A DNA stretch of 47,554 nucleotides from Azohydromonas lata NBRC 102462 (GTDB lineage: Bacteria > Pseudomonadota > Gammaproteobacteria > Burkholderiales > Burkholderiaceae_C). The position numbers were made by a program, and so were the translations under genes. Numbering within the stretch: position 1 is the stretch's first letter; each line of letters begins with the position of its first letter. Location: the NCBI RefSeq assembly GCF_001571085.1, contig NZ_BCTC01000048.1:1-47554 (forward strand), read 5' to 3'. Of this stretch, positions 17,301 through 31,466 are shown one piece after another. Below the pieces are notes generated by a model. It searched no databases, was not told the DNA's origin, and saw only the letters and a program-made list of their open reading frames with translations.

Positions 17301-18867
17301 CAGCGATGAGTTCGTTTCTCCAAACGATGACTTTGCCCGGCGCTTGGCAGGCCTTGCCGTCGGCGCCACGATCGAGGTGCCGCGCCCGTTCCAGGAGCCG
17401 AAGACGTACCGGCTCGACCAGTTGCAGTCGGCGCACCGCAGCTTAATCGACGCATCGTACAAAGCTGTGGCCACGGCGTTGAACCCGCCCAGAAGCGTGG
17501 CCGCCATGTCGCTCCAGATGGAAGACGACGGGACGCCCGATTTGACCGAGATTCGGCGGCAGATCGAGAAGCGCACTGAGTTTGCGGTCGAGACGATGGA
17601 TTTGTACAAGAAGCGCTCCGCCACCCTAAGTGTGGTCGCGCGGCGGCTGGGCCATGACGTGATTGACCTGGTGCGTAGTTGGCCGACCACCGGGCCGAAA
17701 ATGGAGGTGGGATCCGGCAGCATTGAGGGACACGCCGAGTTGCAGCAATTGCTCGGGAACGAGGCGCCCTGGGTCGTCGACCTGACGATGCTCACTGAAC
17801 TGGCCATGCTCGGGCACCTCGACGTGCTGCGCTACCTGCCGAAAGTCTTCGTAGCTTCTGCGACACGCGACGCCGTCGGCGCGAAGTTGGAAAGCACCGC
17901 AGCCTACCGGCACACTGGGACAATGTTCGCCCATGAAGGGCAGATCAGCTTCCGCGAGACCACTGAAGATGACTGGCGTCGGGAGCGGGAGGTTCTTCAG
18001 GCCATAGCGAAGGCGATCAAAGACCATTGCACCGTCTTGCCGGTTTGGGGGCCCGACGACATTGGTCCGTCCTTGGTCAGGGTCAGCAAAGTCTTGAGCG
18101 CTCAAGAGTACGCCTCTGTGCTGCTCTGCCAAGAACGCGGTGCGAGCTTGCTCACACTTGACGATCGCCTCAGAAAGATCGCGAGTCTCTTCGGCGTGAA
18201 GTCAGTCTGGCCGCAGGAACTACTCCTCCACATGGCTGCGGCGGGCAGGATTAAGGCCTTGGACTACTCGCTGGCCGTCATCAAGATGATGCTGTGGCGG
18301 CGCACGTTCGTAGCGCTTACGGTGGACGACCTGACCGCTCTGATGGACCAGGGCGAGCCGTGGGTGTCAGTGGGCATCAATGCGCTGCGGGAGTACCTTA
18401 CCGATCCCGTTTTGAGATTCGACTCAAGCGTCAATGTGGTTGTGACGTTTCTCGGCTGGTTGTACGCGCGCGGCAACTGCGAGTTCGGCGTTGTGCTCGA
18501 GTTGATCGAATACTTGTTTGAGGCGCTCATGCGCCACAAGGACTGCCCCAAAGACTGGGCACCGCGTTGCACCATGCTGCTCTTTGCCGAATTTGTACCC
18601 GCCGAGCTGGGGCTGGCGGAAGAGAGGTGCATCGCCGAGTTCGTGCGACGCGCTGTCGAGCGGACCAAGCACCCGATGAAGCCAGTGACGGTAAAAGCCA
18701 AGGTGCTGCACATCGCGGAAATGCCGCGGTTTGTCTCCGGCGACATTCAGGATGCCGACCAAGTGGCGCGGGAACAGGTCGCCGAAGAAAATCGGGTGGC
18801 CGAGCCCAGTGAAACGTCGGCCACTGGGCCGACCGAAGGCCAGGAGCAGCCCCTACCAGCAATCTAG
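14302..18867 (+). CDS. Nuclease - TPR - GreA/B-C-like - PIN conflict protein
   Basis: A 1521-residue protein (ATG 14302, AGGA upstream; a TTG at 14278 is an alternative). Residues ~48-250 resemble Cap4/DUF4297-type PD-(D/E)xK nucleases. VSFEHRVQAM holds E54, TDDLVLTI has D95/D96, and MQMKRK gives Q114-x-K116. Residues ~370-960 are helical repeats of TPR type, for example FADALSQLKVLGHDMNDFDV. Around 970-1046, SVVLIDDEGNRRRLTI then SPNDDFARRLAGLAVGATIE match the C-terminal domain of GreA/GreB. Around 1150-1320 is a PIN ribonuclease-like domain (VVDLTMLTELAMLG, then ASLLTLDDRLRKIA). I recall TPR-GreAB-C-PIN proteins being described as predicted conflict-system components; the extra N-terminal nuclease makes this a two-effector design. 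An abortive-infection role is likely but inferred. Confidence 0.72.
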   Translation: MSTPKKEKKIARHRASGNADGDVSQAKPPSPRMRGQQKHVASAKSTGARGVSFEHRVQAMRLLAMCLEAPCAGIPEEFTIVKISFQGRVMGHNTDDLVLTIASPTGDTGTVRMQMKRKLTPTAKNKTFEEAIGLAWLDFKEATFRPGVDATLIVYQSASANSMEAAVEVASMARTTSAAADWHTKVHAAAFSNDRNREAFKAIQAAAELYNKTAVPLEDLHQFVVHLRFLQHDLDSDSTAEVTGQKMLLTTAMVPNAHTGRVWAHLVQVCADLNSVGGDVDLATVERHIGRPLAISFQAARVMRKQLEAGQIDFALYAAQPPAGHGVSQTTEFLALNPGLGASPQAGLGYHEVAPVARATSPNKVVSRQLKSIDALREEGRFADALSQLKVLGHDMNDFDVHQRALWYWLRGMARWHVEEDASDAADDLIKAADLCDDEDKLAAARIRGLLLKEQLDEAIAAGNAAIERFPESFLVWAATANARLMGGQPLTPADIPREHANKAVAWQLVAASQERGGDHAGAFESAKIALSKGDATFFTREALLRYALRLVSEDGLTLGYRMVPSDQRVRLDEAIAAFSDRPKSLWSVQSPAAQAAALTHLGYAFLLTHCADKALALIEEARARGAPSDSSLFRVEMEALSDLGRAPEVLTKFESKLPELPDEALVSYTQVAVSEGDFARVEAAGAEAMRRTGKPGAERLQTALRLLRWNLLLIQGRAADLRAEAAAAGVTAASSSIPDMVFAARANLEPDGDKALAEQLIERVAELCSAGDLPSEAHVGAKLLFHAQRYAAAATVFARILVPTSFSELHLDLLYCYVKTGQRAKGRKLLESMSPDWKRDQHARHMAIDLAQQAGDWTMVAELVELEVSVEPKRATGWLLRILAAANMESPELSAVIGGAPCDLHGSIQEITRLAAAEMRYGHAEKGLQRIYRLRRERMGDVEAAALHLTAVLLMETALPEIEFVPQVAGPGTSVVLIDDEGNRRRLTIDPEEMDGLVPSDEFVSPNDDFARRLAGLAVGATIEVPRPFQEPKTYRLDQLQSAHRSLIDASYKAVATALNPPRSVAAMSLQMEDDGTPDLTEIRRQIEKRTEFAVETMDLYKKRSATLSVVARRLGHDVIDLVRSWPTTGPKMEVGSGSIEGHAELQQLLGNEAPWVVDLTMLTELAMLGHLDVLRYLPKVFVASATRDAVGAKLESTAAYRHTGTMFAHEGQISFRETTEDDWRREREVLQAIAKAIKDHCTVLPVWGPDDIGPSLVRVSKVLSAQEYASVLLCQERGASLLTLDDRLRKIASLFGVKSVWPQELLLHMAAAGRIKALDYSLAVIKMMLWRRTFVALTVDDLTALMDQGEPWVSVGINALREYLTDPVLRFDSSVNVVVTFLGWLYARGNCEFGVVLELIEYLFEALMRHKDCPKDWAPRCTMLLFAEFVPAELGLAEERCIAEFVRRAVERTKHPMKPVTVKAKVLHIAEMPRFVSGDIQDADQVAREQVAEENRVAEPSETSATGPTEGQEQPLPAI

Positions 18868-19784
18868 GCTGTGTCTGGAAAGGCATGCGGGTAGCTGCGG
18901 GGCTGGGCTTTGAGCATTCCTGGGAGGGAAGCCATGGCCCAGTACAGGCACAGCCTGTCAGATGAAGAGTGGGCACTGCTGATGCCGCTGCTGCCGCCAC
19001 GCGAGACAAACGGCAGGCCGTACGGCGACCACCGTGCCATGCTCGACGCGATGTTCTACCGGCTGTGCACTGGCACGCCATGGCGTGATCTGCCGTGCCG
19101 CTTCGGCCCCTGGCAGAGCGTGTACTGGCGTTGGCGCCAGTGGTCCAAGTGCGGGCTGTGGGACCGGGTGCTGCAGACCCTTCAGGGCTGGCTGGAGGCC
19201 TGCGGCGCCATCGACTGGACGCTCATGTGCATCGACGGTACCAACGTACGCGCGCACCGCGCCGCCGCGGGTGCCAAGGACACCACAGCGTGCGGTGAGC
19301 CGGCCGATCATGCCTTGGGCCGCAGCCGCGGCGGCTGGGGTACCAAGGTCCATCTGGTGACGGACGGTGCGGGACTGGCACTGGTGGCTGCGCTCACACC
19401 TGGACAAGCTGGCGAAGCGCCCCAGGCCACTGCGCTGCTGGAGCGGATACGGGTATGCCGACCCACGGGCACGGTGCGTCAGCGGCCTGAGCGACTGGCT
19501 GGCGACAAGGCATATAGCCATCGCCATATCCGCACCTGGCTGCGCCGGCGCCATGTACGGGCCGTCATCCCAGAGCGACGTGATCAACTGGCGCGCCGCC
19601 GTGGCCGGCCACTCCATTTCGACGCTGCTCAATATCGCCGCCGCAACGTAGTGGAGCGCTGCGTAGGGCGCTTCAAGGAGTACCGCGCCGTGGCCACGCG
19701 GTTCGACAAGTTGGCGGTGCAGTTCCTGGCCACCATCAAGCTAGCCATGATCCGGCAGCACCTGAAAGCCTTTCCAGACACAGC
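18868..19784 (+). mobile_element. IS5-family insertion sequence with CTAG target duplication
   Basis: A 917-bp element bounded by 17-bp perfect inverted ends, GCTGTGTCTGGAAAGGC (18868-18884) and GCCTTTCCAGACACAGC (19768-19784). It is flanked by direct CTAG repeats (18864-18867 and 19785-19788), of the YTAR form used by part of the IS5 family; a 2-bp TA duplication with one more base of inverted repeat is the other reading. It is intact and landed exactly on the stop codon of the nuclease-TPR-PIN gene. Confidence 0.88.
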
Positions 19785-19788
19785 CTAG
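18934..19788 (+). CDS. IS5-family DDE transposase
   Basis: A 284-residue transposase; ATG 18934 (MAQYRHSLSD) with GGGAGGGAAG upstream is preferred to 18910. The N-terminal LSDEEWALLMPLLPP and GTPWRDLPCRFGPW blocks are typical of this family. The DDE residues are D101 (CIDGTNVRAHR), D191 (AGDKAYSHRH) and E241 (VVERCVGRFKEYR). It looks active. The reading frame leaves the element by four bases and ends at the TAG of the right CTAG duplication, so the target site supplies the stop codon. Confidence 0.92.
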   Translation: MAQYRHSLSDEEWALLMPLLPPRETNGRPYGDHRAMLDAMFYRLCTGTPWRDLPCRFGPWQSVYWRWRQWSKCGLWDRVLQTLQGWLEACGAIDWTLMCIDGTNVRAHRAAAGAKDTTACGEPADHALGRSRGGWGTKVHLVTDGAGLALVAALTPGQAGEAPQATALLERIRVCRPTGTVRQRPERLAGDKAYSHRHIRTWLRRRHVRAVIPERRDQLARRRGRPLHFDAAQYRRRNVVERCVGRFKEYRAVATRFDKLAVQFLATIKLAMIRQHLKAFPDTA

Positions 19789-20043
19789 GCGCGCCGTCTT
19801 GCGCGGCTGTACCCAGTCCATGAGCTGCTGCTGCCCGCCACGTTGAATGCTCAGGCGTAGGTCGGCCAGCGAGAGCAACCCGGCGCGGCGCAGCCGATAG
19901 GCAGTGGCGCAATTGCTTGTCGCGGCTCTATTCGCCAGCCCGCTGGCCCTACTTAGCCAACTTGCCTGCAGTTTTATTTATAGGAGATTATGAACGCTTA
20001 TTTATGTTAAAAATGCCTGCCGCCGGGCTCCCGCGAGTCAGCG
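19789..20043. other. Scar region after the IS, with a possible gene fragment
   Basis: No intact gene. The minus strand of about 19790-19910 reads like a protein fragment (YRLRRAGLLSLADLRLSI, then GGQQQLMDWVQPR) with no start. I do not recognise it. From 19925 the sequence becomes AT-rich without features. Confidence 0.35.
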
Positions 20044-20046
20044 CAG

Positions 20047-20461
20047 CTACACCAACGGCACGGAGCGCTGCAGCCGGGCCGTGATGGCGCGGAAGCCACC
20101 TTCAAGCGGTGCCGCGTGGTGGTGGATCCATTTGGCCGCGGCCTCGCTGCACGGCAGGCCCCGATCTCGTCCAGGCGCTGCGGGTCGTTGGCGACGACGC
20201 TGAGGTGGTGGCCCACCGGCAGCACGCCGGCAGCCACCCTCACAGGGCGCGGTGTCCTGGCGATCCGCGGCACCAGCAGCGATGGCCGGGACAGGTCCAG
20301 CGTGTGAACGGGCTCCGGTTGAAGCCACGCCGGTCCACTGCCTCACGTCCCCAGCGGCACAATCCCTGCATCTCGTGCTGCAGCTGCTCCAGCAGCTTCG
20401 GCGGCGGCAATTTGTCGGGCTGCGTGCAGATGGCGTAGCCGCCGTTCAGAGAATGGGCCAC
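20047..20461 (-). pseudogene. Remnant of an N6-adenine DNA methyltransferase C-terminus
   Basis: Three minus-strand frames join into one protein-like stretch. MAHSLNGGYAICTQPDKLPP (from 20461) is followed, after a frame change near 20340, by SRPSLLVPRIARTPRPVRVA and VLPVGHHLSVVANDPQRLDE. After another change it ends AAKWIHHHAAPLEGGFRAIT and RLQRSVPLV. This resembles the target-recognition tail of Eco57I/type IIG-like N6 methylases, where a Pro-rich ARTPRP-type segment and VLPL-type motif precede a terminal EGGFR-type block. The catalytic NPPY part is missing. It is the dead end of a former modification gene next to the ligase-HamA operon. Family assignment is from pattern memory and is uncertain. 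Confidence 0.4.
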
Positions 20462-20483
20462 AGCAGCGGAGCAGGCCGTTTGA

Positions 20484-26617
<6,134 letters not shown>

Positions 26618-26858
26618 TTTAAGCCTCGCCACTTGCCGTTTTCTCAGTGACATGACGCCGCCCGCACAAATCTAGAACCAGAACGAGCCGCCATGCCGAC
26701 TGGGTACTGAGCCATCGCAAATCGGGAAGTTGCTTGTCGGAGGACGACTCGCAGTCCAGCGTATGCTGCGTACTACGTTGCCAAGTTGACCACGTATGGC
26801 CGAAATAAGTTTTGCGCCCACCCCATAAACAAACTGAAGTTATGAAAGGAGAACAATA
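26618..26858. other. Gap between HamB and the AT-rich gene
   Basis: 240 bp without a gene. The last 40 bp hold CCCCATAAACA (26821) and the strong ribosome site of the next gene. The rest shows no feature I can name. GC falls sharply towards the right. Confidence 0.4.
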
Positions 26859-28940
26859 ATGCTTAACGAGGAATCTTTCCGTAGCTTTGTCAAAGCGGCG
26901 CAAGCTTTAGAGGTCGATCAAGCAATCGGTTGCGAAAACATTACAGAAAGAGTTGATTTCTCTAACGACAATAGACGCTTACCTACTCAACAAAAGATTA
27001 TCGATTACTGCGAGACACAGATAAAAGAAGCCTTGCGATGTGACGGATTTGATGCCACGCGCTTACTAAGACTTAAGAAGCAATTCACCATCCTATCGTT
27101 TATAGCAGCAGATAAAGACACAGAATACTGCCAAAGAATATTGCAGGTAATATGCAGGTGCACGAAGGATTTCTCGTCCCTCCCGTTGGCGAAAGAACCT
27201 TGGGTTAACGCGATAAGTTTCTCCATCGCATGCATCCGAGCTGGAGCGCATACACTCGGAATAACCAAAGATTACTATGCCCAAGAGCATTCCATCGCAC
27301 AGGCGTACAAGAGGATGGCTAAGCGAGGATATAAGATCGAAATTGTAGATGGGTACACCAACATATCCACTGAGACTCAAAACAAAATTGCTGCCGCCAT
27401 TGACACAAGAATTAAACAATTCGGCCAAGGCGCTGCGTTTCAGATATACGAAAGCATAGCAAAAAACTTCAACTCAGCATATAAAAGATATTCCTTCAAA
27501 AGGATTAGCCGGGAACCACTGATTCCATGGGGTTACATCCACAATCTATCAATAAAAAATCTTCGCTATTCTGCGCCAAAAAAAATTGGTTTAAAGAAAG
27601 CGTGGAGTGAAGCATTAAGCTTGGCAACCGACTATTGTACGCTGCTTGATGTGCAAGAATACTCCAATATGGAGATAATATTTCCGCCGAAAAATATGGA
27701 TATATTAAGCCACCTAAAGCGAATGGTTTTAATAGACCAAATTTACCAGATCAAACAATACAATGAAGATGATATACTAGATTTAGTGCAAGGCGTTTAT
27801 GGCGCAGTAAATACGGAGAAATATTCACTGCCTTGGTCCACAGAAGATTATCTTGTTGTAGCAAGATGCATTATTGATTTATCACGCAAATCAGGATTAC
27901 AAACGATATCAAAGGACCATATTTTTGCGGGCATTGGCCACGCGCTGCCGAAAGAAAAAACTCTCGAAATTCTTTCCTGTCTGCACCATGAGCCTGAACA
28001 AGTCAACTCTGGATATTTATACCCAGTCGACGCTGAAAAAGAGAACTATCACTATAAGCCATTGGTAAAACTCAATGAAAACACCTTTTATGTAGGGAAC
28101 TTGTCATTCAGTTGCTTCGGCTTCTTGGAGGTTATAGCATCGAAGTATCGTCACTTAGGAGTTACAGAATCAACTGTCGGCGATCTTCTTGAGGACTATG
28201 TAGGGCAGAAGCTTGCTGCAACTGGCGCCAAATACATGGCAAATGAAAAATATAAAATAAATGCACAGCAGCGCGAAGAGTTGGACTTGAAAAGCCTTGA
28301 GGGAGAATGCGACTTCATTATTGAGACGGATGACAATATAATCTTTATTGAACTAAAGAAAAAGATACTCGGTCGAAAAGCTCAAGGGGGCGATGTACTG
28401 CGTCTGGCTTTTGATCTATCTCAAAGTTTCTTGCTTTCCCAAGTGCAAGCCAACTGGCATGAAATCATATTGAAACGCTACAAGAGAATATATTTCAATT
28501 CAGGAAAAATATTGGAGTTAAATGGCAAGACAATTGAAAAACTGTCATTATCTATGCTCGACTTTTTTAGTTTGCATGACAGGCTTGTAGCCCAAAAGCT
28601 TCTTGAAGAGTTTTCAAGGAGACGACTGCATGTGGAATCCAACAAAAAAAGCATTACGACTGACGTTTCGAAGGTAAATAAATTGCTTGACGAGCTTAAC
28701 AAGCAAATCAAAATGCCTGAACTTTCTCACCATCGGAACGGCATATTCAAATTTGCCACGTGTCAGTTTCTCAACCTATCCCAATTCACCTCAATGCTAC
28801 GAAATTGCAATAGCCCTGAAGACATCCATAGGCACCTGACATCCCACAAGCATATAACCACTGGAGAAAAAGACCGCCACAGCGAAAATATATATTTCAA
28901 CCACAATCTCAAGCGGCCAGATATTTATGACGATAGGTAA
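26859..28940 (+). CDS. PD-(D/E)xK nuclease-like protein in AT-rich DNA
   Basis: A 693-residue protein in DNA far richer in A+T than anything else in the window, with codon use unlike its neighbours; it is clearly a recent acquisition. ATG 26859 has AAAGGAG 9 bases upstream. The first ~450 residues are helical with no motif I can name. Residues ~445-520 form a nuclease-like core: VGDLLEDYVGQKL, then GECDFIIETDD with E483 and D485, then IIFIELKKK with E498 and K500. This is the E...D...ExK order of Mrr/NERD-type restriction and defence nucleases. The C-terminal ~150 residues are helical and Lys-rich. No partner methylase or ATPase is adjacent. Likely a single-gene defence factor or an unlinked restriction enzyme; this is inference. 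Confidence 0.6.
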   Translation: MLNEESFRSFVKAAQALEVDQAIGCENITERVDFSNDNRRLPTQQKIIDYCETQIKEALRCDGFDATRLLRLKKQFTILSFIAADKDTEYCQRILQVICRCTKDFSSLPLAKEPWVNAISFSIACIRAGAHTLGITKDYYAQEHSIAQAYKRMAKRGYKIEIVDGYTNISTETQNKIAAAIDTRIKQFGQGAAFQIYESIAKNFNSAYKRYSFKRISREPLIPWGYIHNLSIKNLRYSAPKKIGLKKAWSEALSLATDYCTLLDVQEYSNMEIIFPPKNMDILSHLKRMVLIDQIYQIKQYNEDDILDLVQGVYGAVNTEKYSLPWSTEDYLVVARCIIDLSRKSGLQTISKDHIFAGIGHALPKEKTLEILSCLHHEPEQVNSGYLYPVDAEKENYHYKPLVKLNENTFYVGNLSFSCFGFLEVIASKYRHLGVTESTVGDLLEDYVGQKLAATGAKYMANEKYKINAQQREELDLKSLEGECDFIIETDDNIIFIELKKKILGRKAQGGDVLRLAFDLSQSFLLSQVQANWHEIILKRYKRIYFNSGKILELNGKTIEKLSLSMLDFFSLHDRLVAQKLLEEFSRRRLHVESNKKSITTDVSKVNKLLDELNKQIKMPELSHHRNGIFKFATCQFLNLSQFTSMLRNCNSPEDIHRHLTSHKHITTGEKDRHSENIYFNHNLKRPDIYDDR

Positions 28941-29041
28941 AATTGATTTTACGAAGAAAGAATACCGACTGTTCGCGCCGCACACACAAGCGAACTTGTT
29001 AAAACACGCATCACAGGCGCAAACGATGGTGCATTGATGTT

Positions 29042-29078
29042 CGGGCAATGCGCCAAACGTCTAGTTTGACGCTGCCCG
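29042..29078. terminator. Hairpin downstream of the AT-rich gene
   Basis: CGGGCA-ATGCG-CCAAAC faces GTTTG-ACGC-TGCCCG around a GTCTA loop, about 100 bp after the stop of the AT-rich gene. It could end transcription, though no U-run follows. It could also mark the edge of an inserted segment. Confidence 0.4.
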
Positions 29079-29204
29079 CGATAAATGAGTGCGTTCATTT
29101 ACTTTTCAAACGTTGAACACTCGCTGCTCCCCGGTCAATCTAGCGGCTAGAATACGCACTTCACTGATTCGTCATTACGCCGGGAAGCGCTGACTGCATC
29201 TGCC

Positions 29205-29501
29205 ATGCTTGAGGATTTGGAGGACGCAAAAGCTGACCTTTTGCGCATTCAAGACATCTGGGCTAATTACTCTGGGAACAACCCGGATAAGTATGTAGCG
29301 CAGTTGCGCGCCGCGCGTAGTCGAGTTCGCCATCTCACCAGTGCCTGCAAGACCGCGGGCTTCATTGAGCGTACGCCGCAGGAGGCGCTCGACGCCCGGA
29401 TCGACGCAGCTTTTCCTCGTGCCGAGTTGAAGGCGCCGTTGGATGGGCCCGATCTGCCCTGCACGGTGCCTGTGGGTTCGCTCCAGAGGCGCACGCCGTA
29501 G
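29205..29501 (+). pseudogene. Truncated hypothetical gene at a junction
   Basis: The ATG at 29205 begins MLEDLEDAKADLLRIQDIWA and gives about 75 residues of convincing helical coding sequence (up to DARIDAAFPRA near 29430). The remaining ~22 residues are antisense translation of the methyltransferase on the other strand. The natural 3' end is therefore lost at about 29430. Family unknown. Together with the truncated methyltransferase it marks a deletion or recombination joint between two formerly separate segments. Confidence 0.5.
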
Positions 29502-30415
29502 CAGCCCGACCCCTCCTGTCCACACGGCACTATCAGGTAGTCGCGCAACACGCCGTCCTGCACTGCCAGTCGGTTGAGGCTGCGCCAATCGCTGCCGGCC
29601 TGGACGAAGGCGAGGCGGACCCACGTCTTCCAGGCGAGATTGGGAACGCGGTGCATCGGGCCCGCGGCCGGATCGCCCGGCAGCGCTAGGTGCTGCAGCA
29701 CGTCGCCCACGGCGCGCAGGCGCCGGCGCGGCGGCTCGTACAGCATCGCGGGCACCTTGCCCATGTGCCGCGCCACGATCAGGCAGCGCCGGCGCGTCTG
29801 GGCCAGGCCGCCCAGCTCGCCGCAGTCGTGCACCGACTCGGCCACCGCGTAGCCGTAGGCGCGCAGCAGCGCCGTGATCTGGTCCACCAACGGCCGGCCA
29901 CGCGTGAGCAGGCCCGGCACGTTCTCCAGCACCATCAGCTCTGGCGGGTCGTCGCCCCAGGCTTCGAGCATCAGCCACACGCCACGCAGCGTCAGCTCGT
30001 TGAGCGCGATGTACTTGGCCGCCTGACTTTTGCTGGCCGACAGCAGGCCGCTCAGGCCCTTGCAGGGGCTGCTGAGGAACACGATGTGCGGTCGCTCGCC
30101 GCCGGCAGCGCGCTGGATGTCCTGAGGCGTGGCCTCGCGCCAGCCCGCAGGCGGCGCCTTGCCGTGGAAGGCTGTGTACTGCTCGCGGCTGAAGGCGTCG
30201 AGCACCGTGCCGGCCACGCCCGTCATGCGCTGGAAGTTGCGCACCGAGGCCGGGTTGACGTCGAAGCCGCCGATGCAGCGCGGCTTTGCCAGCAAGTTGC
30301 CCACGCGGGCCTGGCCGCGGTTGAAGCCCTTGCCACCGCCGCCACTGCCGTGGAAGCCGTGGAAGTGCCGGATCTCCTGTCCATCGAGCCGAAGCGTCAC
30401 TGCGTCGCGCTTCAT
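29267..30415 (-). pseudogene. C5-cytosine DNA methyltransferase, C-terminus replaced
   Basis: The N-terminal ~325 residues are a DNA (cytosine-5) methyltransferase. FHGSGGGGKGFN is the AdoMet loop, IGGFDVNP holds the acidic residue after it, LSSPCKG places the catalytic Cys at C118, and MVLENVPGL is motif VI. It ends near TGTVQGRSGPSNGAFN, and the next ~55 residues read through the truncated plus-strand gene at 29205-29430. Family members on such elements are, as I recall, considerably longer, so part of the C-terminal half is missing; activity is doubtful. Start ATG 30415 overlaps the upstream gene by 4 bp. It is the last gene of a minus-strand operon controlled by the operator at 31467. Confidence 0.75.
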
Positions 30416-30915
30416 GCGGCTCTCCCGGCCAGAGGCTCAACGCGCTGCAGTCCCAGTGGGTTGAAGCACCAGGGCATGCCGTTGATCTCGACGGCCACAA
30501 GCCCCTGCAGCGCGCAGTCGTCGTCGTGCACCACGGCGCCTTCCCGGCCGGTGACTTGCACGGCGTCGTAGACCTTGAAAGGCCGCCGGGGCTGCAGCTG
30601 CAGCTGCTGCACCGTGGCCACCACCCGAACCCGCTCACCGGGCCGGAAGCTGGGCGAAACGACCTTCGTTCGCTCACCGGCCGCGGCGCCGCGGCTGGCG
30701 GCCGCAGCAACGTCTCGCTGCCGGGCAGGACAACGCCCGGCGAACGGGCAAGCCTTGTTGGTGCAGGCAGGAGAGGATGGATCGTCACTGGCCTCGCGCC
30801 GGCACTGCCGCAAGTGCCAGGTGACGAACGCCTCGACCAGGGCCAGCCCAACTGCAACGGCGGGCTGCTGCTGGCGCAACATGTGCGCTGCGCTTTGGTG
30901 CTCGGTACAGCTCAT
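30412..30915 (-). CDS. Hypothetical protein upstream of the methyltransferase
   Basis: A 167-residue protein. The N-terminal half is helical and contains a short cysteine cluster (CTNKACPFAGRCPA) that could bind metal. After an Ala-rich linker comes a beta-rich C-terminal half (RVRVVATVQQLQLQ, then PFKVYDAVQVTGREG), resembling a small beta-barrel. Not recognised. It overlaps the methyltransferase start by ATGA and follows the gene at 30927 by 11 bp, so it belongs to one operon. Confidence 0.6.
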   Translation of the reverse strand: MSCTEHQSAAHMLRQQQPAVAVGLALVEAFVTWHLRQCRREASDDPSSPACTNKACPFAGRCPARQRDVAAAASRGAAAGERTKVVSPSFRPGERVRVVATVQQLQLQPRRPFKVYDAVQVTGREGAVVHDDDCALQGLVAVEINGMPWCFNPLGLQRVEPLAGRAA

Positions 30916-30926
30916 GGTTGCGCCCC

Positions 30927-31307
30927 TCAGCTCAGCAGCCCGGTGGCCCGCGCCATGGCCAGCTTCGCTGCCGGCACGTGTGACTGGAGCTCGTTGCGCA
31001 GTTGCTCGGCATGCATCTCGTCGGCGCGCTCAGCCAGCAGCGCGACCGCCTTGACCACGGCAAAGAGGTCGGGCGCCGCCTTAAAAAGGTGGGCCGTGGC
31101 CCTGTACGGCAGCAGTGCCACTTGGTCAGCGACGCTGCGAATGGCAATACCTATGGGCAGTACCTGGCCTTGAATCTCAGCACGAATAACTTGTGTGTTG
31201 TCGCTGACCAGATAAGGGCCGGGGACAAAAGCTGCTTCGAATATCGAGGCGCTGGCGCTGATGTCGAATCCCGCGCCAGGTATCAGCAAGCGGATAATGG
31301 CAGCCAT
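30927..31307 (-). CDS. Hypothetical protein
   Basis: A 126-residue protein starting MAAIIRLLIPGAG at 31307; a GTG one codon earlier is possible. The first half is beta-rich (YLVSDNTQVIRAEIQGQVLP), the second is a long alanine- and leucine-rich helix (LFAVVKAVALLAERADEMHA). No signal peptide. Its start overlaps the stop of the 38-residue gene upstream (TGATG), which argues for coupled translation. Not recognised. Confidence 0.55.
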   Translation of the reverse strand: MAAIIRLLIPGAGFDISASASIFEAAFVPGPYLVSDNTQVIRAEIQGQVLPIGIAIRSVADQVALLPYRATAHLFKAAPDLFAVVKAVALLAERADEMHAEQLRNELQSHVPAAKLAMARATGLLS

Positions 31308-31423
31308 CACGCCATCTCCGCCATGCGATATACAAAACCACCGGCAAAAGCGAGCAAATTACTCGGCAGTGACCAGCTCAATTTATGAGCTGGCAATGCA
31401 GCGGCCACACCAATGCATTTCAT
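31307..31423 (-). CDS. Very small protein (38 residues), first gene of the operon
   Basis: MKCIGVAAALPAHKLSWSLP leads into LLAFAGGFVYRMAEMA. It has GGAG about 8 bases before the ATG and its stop overlaps the start of the next gene as TGATG. It lies about 45 bp after the operator-promoter at 31467-31483. The length suits a small regulatory or membrane-associated peptide, but no function is known. Confidence 0.45.
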   Translation of the reverse strand: MKCIGVAAALPAHKLSWSLPSNLLAFAGGFVYRMAEMA

Positions 31424-31466
31424 GGCTAAATCTCCGGGGCGCTGAGTAATCACGCCATGGAGTCAA

